From Paludibacter sp. (GTDB lineage: Bacteria > Bacteroidota > Bacteroidia > Bacteroidales > Paludibacteraceae), in NCBI GenBank assembly GCA_017882285.1, contig JADGPS010000018.1, positions 1 to 42,312 on the forward strand: a stretch of 42,312 nucleotides of DNA. Reading direction: 5' to 3'. A program made the translations under genes and the position numbers. Shown in pieces: positions 1-8,418 of this stretch. The stretch's first letter is position 1. Each line of letters opens with the position of its first letter. Under the pieces are notes generated by a model. The model worked only from the letters and a program-made list of their open reading frames with translations. It was not told the DNA's origin and searched no databases.

Positions 1-472
1 TTTCAAATTTCAAATGCCGTCTTATTAACCTGTCAACTATGAACTATCAACTTTAAACTAATGAGTGATTCTCTCTTAAAAGCGGGTGCAAAAGTACTCG
101 ATTCTATTATACAATCCAAATCTTTTTGGGAAATATTTCTGCTGTAAAATATATCCCCTTTTTAAATCCCTGAATTAAAAGACTTTCTGAGTGAAAATAA
201 ATTTAAAAAAATCGCTCCCACTTACTAATTTTTGATTCAAAACCGACTTTTTCTCATTTTTTACTTACAGTTTTTCAAACCACGAGAAACCCTTAATTCA
301 TGCTATAAATAATGAAATTTACACGAACTTGTCACGGGTCTTGTTCAAAAAATGTGTCAGATTAAAATGCAATCGTGTCAAGTCCTGAAATAGGTTTACA
401 ACAAAGTAAACAAAAAACAGGATTATGAGAACAATAGTAAATAAATTTCAGGACAATATAGAATTTTGATTC
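1..472. other. Gene-free left edge with repeats
   Basis: No convincing reading frame is present before the priA stop codon. Bases 30-60 resemble the short 'aactatgaactatcaac' style repeats seen in other gaps of this window. A good Bacteroidetes promoter pointing left lies at 89-120 and is listed separately. Bases 121-472 are AT-rich. They contain several short 'gtgtca' words but no RNA gene or terminator that I recognise. Confidence 0.5.
89..120 (-). promoter_or_regulatory. Bacteroidetes promoter, leftward
   Basis: Read on the minus strand, TTTG (117-120) is followed after exactly 20 bases by TACTTTTG (89-96). This fits the Bacteroidetes sigma-ABfr consensus TTTG-N19-21-TAnnTTTG in both boxes and spacing. 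It should drive a gene lying to the left of the window. Confidence 0.65.
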
Positions 473-2932
473 TTACATTGGATCGACATCCAGATTTACC
501 CACAATGCTTTGAGTTTTGGTTCGGCAAGGAGCTGATTGGTGATTTGGCGAAGAATTTCTTTGGCCCGTTCGGCTGAAGCTTCTACTTCAAACTTGAGCA
601 AAATGTGCTTAATGTACATATTTTGGATACGCGAAACGACAGGAATGTTCGGTCCGAGTACTCGATTTCCGAAGACAGCACGCAAATCAGTCGCCATTCG
701 GTTAGATGCCATATTCAAGATATTCGGGTCACGATGGCGAAGTACAATTTGAATCATGCGGAAGTACGGTGGATATTTGAACAGTTTACGTTCATCGCAT
801 TGGGTGGCAAACATGGCTTGGTAATCGTTGCGAATAACCTGCCCTATAATCGGATGTTCGGGAGACGAAGTTTGGAGAATCACCGTTCCACGTTTATTTT
901 TTCGTCCGGCACGTCCACTGACTTGTGCCATTAATTGATAAGCCCTTTCATGCGCACGAAAATCGGGGAAGTTGAGCATATTGTCGGCATTCAGAATCCC
1001 AACTAAACTTACCCGTTCAAAATCAAGTCCTTTAGATACCATTTGCGTTCCAATCAAAATATCCACTTTGTGTTGTTCAAAATCAGTAATCAGTTTCTCG
1101 TACGATTTTTTAGAACGTGTTGTATCGAAATCCATCCTACTTACTCGTGCATCAGGGAAAATCAATTTTATTTCATCCTCAATCTTTTCGGTTCCGAAAC
1201 CTTTGGTAGAAAGACTTCCTGCCGTACCGCAAGCGGGACAAATATTCGAAATTGGCTCGATGTAACCGCAATAATGACACGTAAGCGTGTTGAAAGTTTT
1301 GTGAACCGTGAGACTTACATCGCAATTTTTGCAATGCGGCACGTAGGCACAAGCTTTGCATTCGATGTAAGGCGCATAACCACGTCGGTTCTGAAACAGA
1401 ATAACCTGTTCGTGATTTTGCAGGGCTTTGCGTATTTTTTCAATCAACGTATCTGAGAAATGACTTTCCATGAGCTTTTTACGATAAGCTTCTTTAGTAT
1501 CGACAACCAGAATTTCGGGCATTGCCATTTCTTCGTGACGTTGGTTGAGTTCTACAAAGCCGTATTTTCCCGTTTGCGCGTTATGATACGTTTCGATTGC
1601 AGGCGTGGCCGTGCCAAGAAGTGTTTTTGCTCCATGCATCGAAGCCAGTACGATAGCAGCATTGCGGGCATGATAACGTGGAGCGGGATCGTATTGTTTG
1701 TAGCTTGATTCATGCTCTTCGTCGACAATGACTAATCCCAACTGACGGAAAGGCAAAAAAATCGACGACCGCACCCCGATAATTACATCATAGGTTTTGT
1801 CGTTCAGCACATTGTTCCAGATTTCCACTCGTTCGGCATCCGAAAACCTGGAATGATATACGCCCAATCGTTTACCGAAGACCCGTTTCAGCCGAATGGT
1901 GAGTTGGGTAGTAAGGGCAATTTCGGGAACGAGGTAAAGTACTTGCTTCCCTTCTGCTAATACCTTATTGATTAATTGAATATACATTTCAGTTTTACCG
2001 CTCGACGTAACGCCGTGCAACAAAACTACCGGTTTTTCAATAAATTGCTTTTCGACTTCACGCAAAGCCGTTTGCTGAAACTCGTTCAGTGGATATACTT
2101 CCGATGTTTGCACATCCGAAACATCCAATCGTCCGATTTCCTTCACGTAAGTTTCCAACGCGCCACGTTCCACCAATCCGGCAAGAACAGCCGCCGAAGC
2201 ACCCGATTTTTCGAACAATTCTTTACGTGAGACTTCCCTCTGTTTGGTCGGAATCAGACATTTTGACAAATCAATATACATCATCAACACATCCAATTGC
2301 TTTTTTGCACGACCAAGTTCATCAAAAATTCGCCGCAAATTATCTTCCTGCATGGCTTCGGCTGACAAACGCACAAAAGTATCGGTCTTGACACGGAATT
2401 TATCGGTCAGTTCTTCGCTGATTTCCACAGCTCCTTTGTCCAGTAATGCTTTCAGGGTAGGCATTACATAACGTATTTCAGTGATTTTATTGAGTTCCGA
2501 AACGGTAATCGGTTTACCGTCAGATAATGCATCCAACACCTTTTGTTCTTTATCCGAAAGTAACGTTTCGGCTTCGTAATCGGGATTGATACACACACGG
2601 GTTTCGCTTTCCAACTTTAAACCCGCCGGAACTGCTGCCTGATACACATCGCCCAGAAAAGCCTGATAATACGTGGCAATCCATTCCCAAAACTTCATTT
2701 GTGGTCGGCGCAGAATCGGTTCGTTATCCAACAAACATACAATATCTTTGGTTTCGTAAATCGTGGGCATAACTGTATGAACCAGATACACCACCGCAGT
2801 GTACATTTTCTTTTTACCAAACGGAACCACTACCCGCATACCAATACGCACCATGTCCGCCCATTCTTCGGGTACAGAATAGGTAAAAGTATTTGCCAAT
2901 GGCAAAGGCAGTATGACGTCGACGTATTTCAT
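473..2932 (-). CDS. priA: Primosomal protein N' (replication restart helicase PriA)
   Basis: PriA is the superfamily 2 helicase that recognises stalled forks and reloads the replisome. The 819 residues fit the family. The N-terminal DNA-binding region begins near 'VDVILPLPLANTFTYSVP'. The Walker A motif GVTSSGKT has its lysine at K313, and the DEEH Walker B box is at 404-407. Cysteines in C-x2-C type pairs between C525 and C568 form the two zinc sites that split the helicase core, a PriA hallmark. 'SGRAGR' motif VI follows. The ATG at 2932 begins the family's usual first strand, and a TAnnTTTG box lies about 50 bases upstream. The gene is monocistronic here and diverges from the methyltransferase gene. 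It appears intact. Confidence 0.97.
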   Translation of the reverse strand: MKYVDVILPLPLANTFTYSVPEEWADMVRIGMRVVVPFGKKKMYTAVVYLVHTVMPTIYETKDIVCLLDNEPILRRPQMKFWEWIATYYQAFLGDVYQAAVPAGLKLESETRVCINPDYEAETLLSDKEQKVLDALSDGKPITVSELNKITEIRYVMPTLKALLDKGAVEISEELTDKFRVKTDTFVRLSAEAMQEDNLRRIFDELGRAKKQLDVLMMYIDLSKCLIPTKQREVSRKELFEKSGASAAVLAGLVERGALETYVKEIGRLDVSDVQTSEVYPLNEFQQTALREVEKQFIEKPVVLLHGVTSSGKTEMYIQLINKVLAEGKQVLYLVPEIALTTQLTIRLKRVFGKRLGVYHSRFSDAERVEIWNNVLNDKTYDVIIGVRSSIFLPFRQLGLVIVDEEHESSYKQYDPAPRYHARNAAIVLASMHGAKTLLGTATPAIETYHNAQTGKYGFVELNQRHEEMAMPEILVVDTKEAYRKKLMESHFSDTLIEKIRKALQNHEQVILFQNRRGYAPYIECKACAYVPHCKNCDVSLTVHKTFNTLTCHYCGYIEPISNICPACGTAGSLSTKGFGTEKIEDEIKLIFPDARVSRMDFDTTRSKKSYEKLITDFEQHKVDILIGTQMVSKGLDFERVSLVGILNADNMLNFPDFRAHERAYQLMAQVSGRAGRKNKRGTVILQTSSPEHPIIGQVIRNDYQAMFATQCDERKLFKYPPYFRMIQIVLRHRDPNILNMASNRMATDLRAVFGNRVLGPNIPVVSRIQNMYIKHILLKFEVEASAERAKEILRQITNQLLAEPKLKALWVNLDVDPM

Positions 2933-2981
2933 GAAGATAACCCCTAATCAGTCAGCTGACGGAGAATATTGTTTTGTTTCG

Positions 2982-2989
2982 CAAAGGTA
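2982..2989 (-). promoter_or_regulatory. Promoter -7 box for priA
   Basis: TACCTTTG on the minus strand is a perfect TAnnTTTG match, 50 bases upstream of the priA start. No clear -33 TTTG occurs at the ideal distance. Confidence 0.5.
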
Positions 2990-3069
2990 ACAAAGAATTG
3001 AGAAATGGCAATTCACAAAGATAAGGATAAAAAATAAATGTAGAAATCATGTGCTTTGTGAAAATTTAG

Positions 3070-3077
3070 TATATTTG
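3070..3077 (+). promoter_or_regulatory. Promoter -7 box for the methyltransferase gene
   Basis: TATATTTG is a perfect TAnnTTTG match ending 37 bases before the ATG at 3115. With the priA box it forms a divergent promoter pair. Confidence 0.5.
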
Positions 3078-3114
3078 CAAACATTGTTGTACGGTAAATA
3101 AAAAAATAAGATAA

Positions 3115-5352
3115 ATGACATTACAAAACTTTTTTAACGATTTCGATTTTCAGATTCTTGATTCTATTGAATTTAAGGAAGATGCGGTTAGAGAAGAACT
3201 CATAAATCCCATTTTGAAACTTTTAGGATACAAATCTTATGGAGTTAATAGGATTATTTATAGTAAAACACTTGTTCATCCGTTCGTACAAATTGGATCT
3301 AAAAAAAGGCAAATAAACATTGTACCGGATTATCTTTTCGAAATCAATGGTAAGTATTCTTGGGTTCTTGATGCAAAAGCACCCTTTGAAAATATAACTT
3401 CGGGTGAGAATATTGAACAAGTATACTCGTATGCTATTCATCCTGAAATAAAAGCTGATATATTTGCGCTTTGTAACGGAAAAGAATTTGTTGCTTTCTC
3501 AAAAGAACAAAAAGAACCATTATTATTATTTCAACTTTCTGAGATTGAAAAACATTGGGATGAAATACAAAAACTTCTTAGTCCTGATAAATTTGTAGAA
3601 AAAGAAATATTAAAAGCTCCTGAAGCTACCTACAACAAACCTATTGATTTTTCTTATACCGATTTAAAATTACCAAAACCAATAGAACCAAAAAAACAAG
3701 CTATGAGCCGACATTTTGGCGTTCATGGTTATTTTACCTGTCAAAGTTGGGATATTTTACAGCATTATATCAAACACTTTACTAAACCTAACGACTTGGT
3801 TTTAGACCCTTTTGGAGGAACAGGCGTAACTGCTATTGAAGCTCTTATTCTGGGAAGAAAGGCTATTCATATTGACTTAAATCCACTTTCGCCATTTATA
3901 GTTAGGAGTTTAATAGAACCTGTAAAATTAGAAGAATTACATGCTGAATTTAATAAAATTGAAATACAATACATTAAAAATTGTCCAACTACAAAAGAAC
4001 AAATTGAAGCAGCTAAATTAAAATATTGGCATCCGACAATTAAATTAGGGATGAAAGGAGCTGATGTAGAAAATGTTGAAGACTTGTTTACCGACAAACA
4101 ACTGGCTCAACTTGCTTTTTTAAAACACTTGATTTTAAAAGTGAAAGATGATGCCATCAAAAATTCATTACTACTTGCTTTTTCGAGCACAATTACTCTT
4201 TCAAATTTGACTACACATGCCGGTGAAAGCGGAGGTCCAAATTCAGGTGCTTTTCAATATTATCGGTATCGAATAGCACCAAAACCAGCAGATTTAGATA
4301 TTTTCACTAACTTCACAAAGAAATTTCAGAAGGTTGTTTCTGCAAAAAAAAAAAATGCGCCTTATATTACTCAAACTACAATTAAAAATGCTACAATAAC
4401 AAAGGGAACTGCCACAGATTTGAGCCATATAGAAACTGAAAGTGTTGATTATATTTACACCGACCCTCCTTACGGAAGTAAAATCCCATATCTTGATTTA
4501 TCGGTTATGTGGAATGCCTGGTTAGATTTAGATGTTAGCGAACAAGACCGTAAAGAAGAAGCAATTGAAGGCGGTCGACTCGAAAAAACAAAAACTGAAT
4601 ATAGCAATTTATTGTCGCAATCTATCAAGGAAATGTATCGTGTTTTGAAATACGACCGTTGGATGTCATTTGTATTCGCACATCAAGATCCTCATTATTG
4701 GCATATTATTGTTGATACAGCTGAAAAATGTGGTTTTGAATATGCAGGAGCTGTAAAACAACATAATGGGCAAGCCAGTTTTAAAAAACGCCAAAATCCT
4801 TTCTCAGTTCTATCAGGCCAATTAATTATTAACTTTATTAAAAAAGAGACACCTCAAGCAATACAAAAATTTAAACTCGGTAATGATATTTACGATTTAA
4901 TTATTGAAACAATTGAAAGTGTGATTGCCATAAATGATGGAGCAGGTCTTGAACAAATAAATGATGAGCTGATTATTAAAGGCTTGGAATTTGGGTTTTT
5001 AGATGTGTTAAGTCGGGAATATAAAGACTTAACCCCAATTTTGATGAGCGAATTTGATTACGATCAACAATTGAAAAAATTTTATATTCGTCAAAATCAG
5101 AAATTTAAAACAAAAATCCCATTGGATATGCGTATAAAATACTTTCTACTTTCCTATATGAAACGTAAAGAGTTTGATAAGGAATATCCTACTACCGATG
5201 ATATAATTTTAGACATTATGCCGTTATTAAGAAATGGTGTTACACCCGAAAATCAAACAATTTTAAGAATTCTTTCAATGATTGCAGACGAATTTGGAAA
5301 TAATCAATGGAGAATTAAACGTGTAGGACAATTAACATTAGAATTATTTTAG
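3115..5352 (+). CDS. Fused PD-(D/E)xK nuclease-like / DNA amino-methyltransferase
   Basis: One 745-residue protein appears to carry both restriction-type and modification-type domains. Residues 20-150 resemble the HsdR N-terminal domain: E28 in 'REELINPIL', P71-D72, then D86-A-K88, a D...DxK arrangement usable for nuclease catalysis. Residues 225-265 hold SAM motif I (DPFGGTG, 231-237) and 'IDLNP'. About 215 residues later DPPY (450-453) gives catalytic motif IV. The order I-long insert-IV, and the 'DPPYGSKIPYLDLSVMWNAWL'-type block, resemble the DUF1156/COG1743 methylases of defence islands. The C-terminal 150 residues may read the target. No partner R, M or S gene is adjacent. The gene is visibly AT-richer than priA, which suggests transfer. 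Activity of the nuclease part is inferred, not shown. Confidence 0.8.
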   Translation: MTLQNFFNDFDFQILDSIEFKEDAVREELINPILKLLGYKSYGVNRIIYSKTLVHPFVQIGSKKRQINIVPDYLFEINGKYSWVLDAKAPFENITSGENIEQVYSYAIHPEIKADIFALCNGKEFVAFSKEQKEPLLLFQLSEIEKHWDEIQKLLSPDKFVEKEILKAPEATYNKPIDFSYTDLKLPKPIEPKKQAMSRHFGVHGYFTCQSWDILQHYIKHFTKPNDLVLDPFGGTGVTAIEALILGRKAIHIDLNPLSPFIVRSLIEPVKLEELHAEFNKIEIQYIKNCPTTKEQIEAAKLKYWHPTIKLGMKGADVENVEDLFTDKQLAQLAFLKHLILKVKDDAIKNSLLLAFSSTITLSNLTTHAGESGGPNSGAFQYYRYRIAPKPADLDIFTNFTKKFQKVVSAKKKNAPYITQTTIKNATITKGTATDLSHIETESVDYIYTDPPYGSKIPYLDLSVMWNAWLDLDVSEQDRKEEAIEGGRLEKTKTEYSNLLSQSIKEMYRVLKYDRWMSFVFAHQDPHYWHIIVDTAEKCGFEYAGAVKQHNGQASFKKRQNPFSVLSGQLIINFIKKETPQAIQKFKLGNDIYDLIIETIESVIAINDGAGLEQINDELIIKGLEFGFLDVLSREYKDLTPILMSEFDYDQQLKKFYIRQNQKFKTKIPLDMRIKYFLLSYMKRKEFDKEYPTTDDIILDIMPLLRNGVTPENQTILRILSMIADEFGNNQWRIKRVGQLTLELF
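4344..4355 (+). repeat. A12 homopolymer inside the methyltransferase gene
   Basis: Twelve consecutive A residues encode Ala-Lys-Lys-Lys-Asn around residue 410, between SAM motif I and the catalytic DPPY. A slip of one or two bases would remove motif IV and the C-terminus. Confidence 0.9.
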
Positions 5353-5395
5353 AAATTAATTCGTTAATTACCAACTACTTACTACCGACTATAAA

Positions 5396-5944
5396 CTATT
5401 TAAACCGGCATCCTTCCAAATGATCATTTACCATACCTGCGGCTTGCATAAAAGAATAACAAATGGTTGAGCCCACAAACATGAATCCACGCGAAAGTAA
5501 ATCTTTGCTCATAGCATCCGATTCGGCTGTTTTTGGGGGAATTTCAGCATTGCAAGTTGGATGATTTATGATGGCTTCCCCATTTGTAAATTGCCAAATA
5601 TAACGGTCGAATGTTCCGAACTCTTCCAGAACACGCAAAAATGCCTGTGCATTTATGATGGTTGCACGGATTTTAGTCTGATTGCGGATGATGGACGCAT
5701 CTTGCATAAGAGACTGAATCTTCGCTTCGTCATACAATGCAATTTTTTTCACTTCAAAATTATCAAATGCCCGACGGAAATTTTCGCGTTTGTAGAGTAT
5801 GGTTCTCCAGCTCAATCCCGCTTGAAAAGCATCCATCACCATAAATTCAAACAATTTACGATCATCGTGAAGAGGTTTGCCCCATTCTTCGTCGTGGTAA
5901 GCACGCATCAGGGCATCGTTGCCAGGCCAGTTACAATCATTCAT
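5396..5944 (-). CDS. tag: DNA-3-methyladenine glycosylase I
   Basis: Tag removes 3-methyladenine from alkylated DNA, the first step of base excision repair. The start at 5944 is preferred over an in-frame ATG nine bases upstream because it places the zinc ligands at C4, H17, H175 and C179, the numbering of E. coli Tag. The 'YHDEEWG' block with the conserved acidic residues and the 'LSWRTIL' and 'FVGSTICYSFMQA' blocks are all present, and the length (182 residues) is normal. The gene points away from the HD-domain gene across a gap containing overlapping opposed promoter boxes and an inverted repeat. A second alkylation-repair gene lies at 14.1 kb. Confidence 0.95.
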   Translation of the reverse strand: MNDCNWPGNDALMRAYHDEEWGKPLHDDRKLFEFMVMDAFQAGLSWRTILYKRENFRRAFDNFEVKKIALYDEAKIQSLMQDASIIRNQTKIRATIINAQAFLRVLEEFGTFDRYIWQFTNGEAIINHPTCNAEIPPKTAESDAMSKDLLSRGFMFVGSTICYSFMQAAGMVNDHLEGCRFK

Positions 5945-5974
5945 ATAATTCATAATTTATAATGCATAATGCAT
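5941..5974. repeat. Intergenic 'attcataatgcat' repeat, copy 1
   Basis: Low-complexity sequence built from ATTCATAAT / ATAATGCAT words. The same words recur, inverted, at 6065-6098 and, in the same orientation, at 12117-12153 and 12911-12945. It overlaps the first codons of tag. Confidence 0.6.
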
Positions 5975-6009
5975 GAATATTTTTAAACATCTTTTAGCGA
6001 GAAATGTTG

Positions 6010-6017
6010 TAATTTTG
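6010..6017 (+). promoter_or_regulatory. Promoter -7 box for the HD-domain gene
   Basis: TAATTTTG fits TAnnTTTG and lies 66 bases before the ATG at 6084. Confidence 0.4.
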
Positions 6018-6037
6018 TCATCCCTAAAACTCTACTG

Positions 6038-6045
6038 CAAAGTTA
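6038..6045 (-). promoter_or_regulatory. Promoter -7 box for tag
   Basis: Minus-strand TAACTTTG fits TAnnTTTG and lies about 94 bases upstream of the tag start. It faces the 6010-6017 box, so the two 5' leaders would overlap in antisense. Confidence 0.4.
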
Positions 6046-6064
6046 GAATTCTTTTTGATATTTT

Positions 6065-6098
6065 AAATTATGAATTGTGCATTATGAATTATACATTA
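6065..6098. repeat. Intergenic 'attcataatgcat' repeat, inverted copy
   Basis: Sequence made of ATTATGAATT / TGCATTATGAATT words, the reverse complement of the unit at 5941-5974 and 12117-12153. It overlaps the chosen start codon (6084) of the HD-domain gene. Confidence 0.6.
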
Positions 6099-6650
6099 AA
6101 AATAAATCCGCTCGAAATAATCGAAAAATACTACTTCAAAGGAAGCGAAATTCATTACATCCTACTGAAACATAGCGAACAAGTAAGAGACAAAGCGTTG
6201 AAAATTGCAATCAATCATCCCGAATTAAAACTTGATTCAGAATTTATTGCCGGCGCATCAATGCTCCACGATATTGGCATTTTCCTTTGCGACGCACCAC
6301 GTATTCATTGTCATGGTTCACATGAATATATTCAACATGGTTATCTGGGAGCAGATTTACTCCGGGCAGAAGGTTTACCAAAACATGCATTGGTTTGTGA
6401 GCGACATACCGGAGTTGGATTAAGCCTGGAAATGATTCTGAAGAAGCAACTTCCACTTCCGCAACGAGATATGCTGCCTGTTTCGCTCGAAGAACAAGTG
6501 ATTTGTTATGCAGATAAATTTTTTTCAAAAACGCAGCTTGAGGAAGAACATTCCATAGAAAGAATCAGACAATATCTAAATAGATATGGTGAGTTGGAAG
6601 TCTTAAAATTCGACGAATGGAATTCAATGTTTGAAGGTGAGAAGCTTTAG
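6084..6650 (+). CDS. HD-domain phosphohydrolase
   Basis: A 188-residue protein of the HD superfamily, metal-dependent hydrolases that mostly act on phosphate esters or nucleotides. With the start at 6084 the metal ligands appear as H30, the H62-D63 doublet in 'MLHDIG', and D144 in 'YADKF'. These have the order and spacing of single-domain HDIG proteins. An upstream in-frame ATG at 5973 would add 37 residues encoded by repeat and promoter sequence, so it is rejected. There is no signal peptide or membrane segment, so it should be cytoplasmic. Substrate cannot be predicted. The gene stands alone and converges on rmuC with a 14-base gap. Confidence 0.85.
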   Translation: MNYTLKINPLEIIEKYYFKGSEIHYILLKHSEQVRDKALKIAINHPELKLDSEFIAGASMLHDIGIFLCDAPRIHCHGSHEYIQHGYLGADLLRAEGLPKHALVCERHTGVGLSLEMILKKQLPLPQRDMLPVSLEEQVICYADKFFSKTQLEEEHSIERIRQYLNRYGELEVLKFDEWNSMFEGEKL

Positions 6651-6664
6651 TTGATTTTTTAAAA

Positions 6665-8002
6665 TTAAGAATTCTCAAAACCGCTTGGTAATGATTTATT
6701 TCCGGTTTTTGCACCCAGTTCTTTTATTTTTTCGGCCGTTCGGATAATGTTACCAGAGCCGTCTTTCATTTTTTTCATAGCATCGTCATACGCATTGGAA
6801 GTCCGGTCGATATTGGCTTTTATCTTAGACATATCTTCAGCAAAACCAATAAATTTATCATACAAAGCACCACTTAAACGGGCTATTTCCTGCGCGTTTT
6901 TTGTCTGGTTTTCTTGTTTCCAAATCGACGAAATAGTGCGCAATGTTGCCAACAAAGTTGTTGGACTCACAATTACAATTTTTCGTTCCCAAGCATACGA
7001 AAAAATTTCGCTATCACCTTGTACCGCAACCGAAAACGATGCCTCAATGGGCAAAAACATCAACACAAAATCGGGCGTATTCAGGTTTTGTGCATTCTGA
7101 TAATTCTTTTCGCTCAACAACTTTACATGACTGCGCAACGAATTGATATGATCTTTCAAATGCGCCACCCGATGTTCATCAGATTCTGCCGAAACAAATC
7201 GTTCATAAGCCACAAGCGAAACTTTGGAATCGATAACAATATGTTTATTGTCAGGCAAATGTATAATCAAATCCGGACGCTGTACACTTGAGTCGGCACC
7301 ATCAACCACTTCTTCCCGTTCGTATTCCTGACCTCTGGTCAAACCGGAACGTTCCAACACACGTTCCAAAATCACTTCACCCCAGTTTCCCTGTTTTTTT
7401 ACATCGCCTTTCAGCGCCTTTGTGAGGTTATTGGCTTCTTCACTTACACGCGTATTCAGCTCGGTAAGTTTTCGAACTTCTTCGCGAAGACTTATTTTGT
7501 CTCGCAATTCTTTATCATAGGCATCATCAACTTTCTTTTCAAAAGTTTGGATGCGTTCTCGTAATGGATTCAGAATTTCGCTCAGGTTTTTATGGTTATA
7601 AACCGAAAATTCGTCCGAACGTTCTTTCAAAATCTTCGTAGCAATATTTTCAAATTCAGAGGTTAAGCGCTTTTGAAGATTCTCTATTTCACTTTTCTGA
7701 TTTTCGAGTTTCTCTGCTAAATTTTCATTAACAGCTTTGAGCGTAGCAACTTCTATGCCGCGATTATTCGCTGTTTCCAGTTGTTGAGCCAGTTCCAGTT
7801 GTAGTTTCTGCAATTCTTCCGACTTCATCCGAAGCGTTTCAAGTGCCACCGATTTTTGCATTTCAGCCTCATTTTGAGCGGTTAACAAGTCTTTTTCAGT
7901 AGTTTCGTAAGTGGTCCGCTGAATAGTTTGTTTACGTGAGAATATAAACCATGCAATCAAAAAACCAATAATCAAAGCAAAAAGAATTAATAGGTATTCC
8001 AT
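6665..8002 (-). CDS. rmuC: DNA recombination protein RmuC
   Basis: RmuC family proteins limit inversions between repeats and are linked to DNA recombination. The start chosen at 8002 gives 445 residues beginning with a hydrophobic anchor ('LLILFALIIGFLIAWFIF'). A long coiled coil follows to about residue 190. The conserved nuclease-like RmuC domain comes next, with 'GNWGEVILERVLERSGL', 'RPDLIIHLP' and 'IDSKVSL', containing D and DxK residues of a PD-(D/E)xK fold. Then come 'FLPIEASF' and 'SPTTLLATLRTI'. An upstream TTG at 8056 would run into the next gene and adds no conserved sequence. The small gene at 8053-8262 lies 50 bases upstream on the same strand and is probably cotranscribed. Confidence 0.94.
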   Translation of the reverse strand: MEYLLILFALIIGFLIAWFIFSRKQTIQRTTYETTEKDLLTAQNEAEMQKSVALETLRMKSEELQKLQLELAQQLETANNRGIEVATLKAVNENLAEKLENQKSEIENLQKRLTSEFENIATKILKERSDEFSVYNHKNLSEILNPLRERIQTFEKKVDDAYDKELRDKISLREEVRKLTELNTRVSEEANNLTKALKGDVKKQGNWGEVILERVLERSGLTRGQEYEREEVVDGADSSVQRPDLIIHLPDNKHIVIDSKVSLVAYERFVSAESDEHRVAHLKDHINSLRSHVKLLSEKNYQNAQNLNTPDFVLMFLPIEASFSVAVQGDSEIFSYAWERKIVIVSPTTLLATLRTISSIWKQENQTKNAQEIARLSGALYDKFIGFAEDMSKIKANIDRTSNAYDDAMKKMKDGSGNIIRTAEKIKELGAKTGNKSLPSGFENS

Positions 8003-8052
8003 AATTTTACAGGTTTTTATTAAAAACGAAATTAATAAGCAGGATATTGAAA

Positions 8053-8262
8053 TCAATCAAATAATGTAGGATGGTCTTCTTCAAATTTACGAATAATTGT
8101 CAACATAAGCGTTTCACGGATAAACTTTGACTTATTCAGCACTTTATACTTTGCAATATATCGATTTAATGCCTTGTTTTCCTCGTCGTTCAATGTAAAT
8201 ATTTGTCGATGCGTTCGCAACGAATTGCGTTTTGAAGCCGGAATGAGTTTCTTTTTTGCCAT
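8053..8262 (-). CDS. Small basic protein, probable ribbon-helix-helix fold
   Basis: A 69-residue basic protein of unknown role. The ATG at 8262 follows a promoter box; a longer frame (to 8379) would run through that box and is rejected. After a lysine-rich start, 'HRQIFTLNDEENKALNRYI' resembles the beta strand and first helix of a ribbon-helix-helix DNA-binding domain. 'NKSKFIRETLMLTIIRKF' resembles its second helix with the usual 'S-x-F-I-R' pattern. A short acidic tail ends the protein. Such proteins act as small repressors, antitoxins or mobilisation accessories. No toxin gene is adjacent: downstream is rmuC, so a regulator of that pair is possible but unproven. Confidence 0.65.
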   Translation of the reverse strand: MAKKKLIPASKRNSLRTHRQIFTLNDEENKALNRYIAKYKVLNKSKFIRETLMLTIIRKFEEDHPTLFD

Positions 8263-8281
8263 AAGGTGAGTATATTCCGTA

Positions 8282-8289
8282 CAAAAATA
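8282..8289 (-). promoter_or_regulatory. Promoter -7 box for the small basic protein and rmuC
   Basis: Minus-strand TATTTTTG is a perfect TAnnTTTG match 20 bases upstream of the start at 8262. Confidence 0.5.
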
Positions 8290-8331
8290 ATATTTTCTTG
8301 CCAATTTTAACGGTATTATAACAAAAAACTG

Positions 8332-8339
8332 TATTTTTG
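8332..8339 (+). promoter_or_regulatory. Promoter -7 box for yraN
   Basis: TATTTTTG fits TAnnTTTG and is divergent from the box at 8282-8289. The ATG of yraN is 80 bases downstream, past a stretch of 'aattaaccaatc' repeats. Confidence 0.45.
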
Positions 8340-8418
8340 TTTTTATTTTCTTTTTTCTATTGAGTCTTGTACTAACCAATTAACCAATCATCAAATCAAC
8401 TAATTAACCAACAGGAAA

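Noticed and set aside
537-2471. Several open frames of 70-140 codons on the plus strand inside priA
   Set aside because: They lie antisense to a complete, motif-rich priA, resemble no family, and show arginine- and phenylalanine-rich shadow translations.
5973-6083. N-terminal extension of the HD-domain protein from the ATG at 5973
   Set aside because: The extra residues derive from promoter and repeat sequence, and the HD metal-site spacing is complete from 6084.
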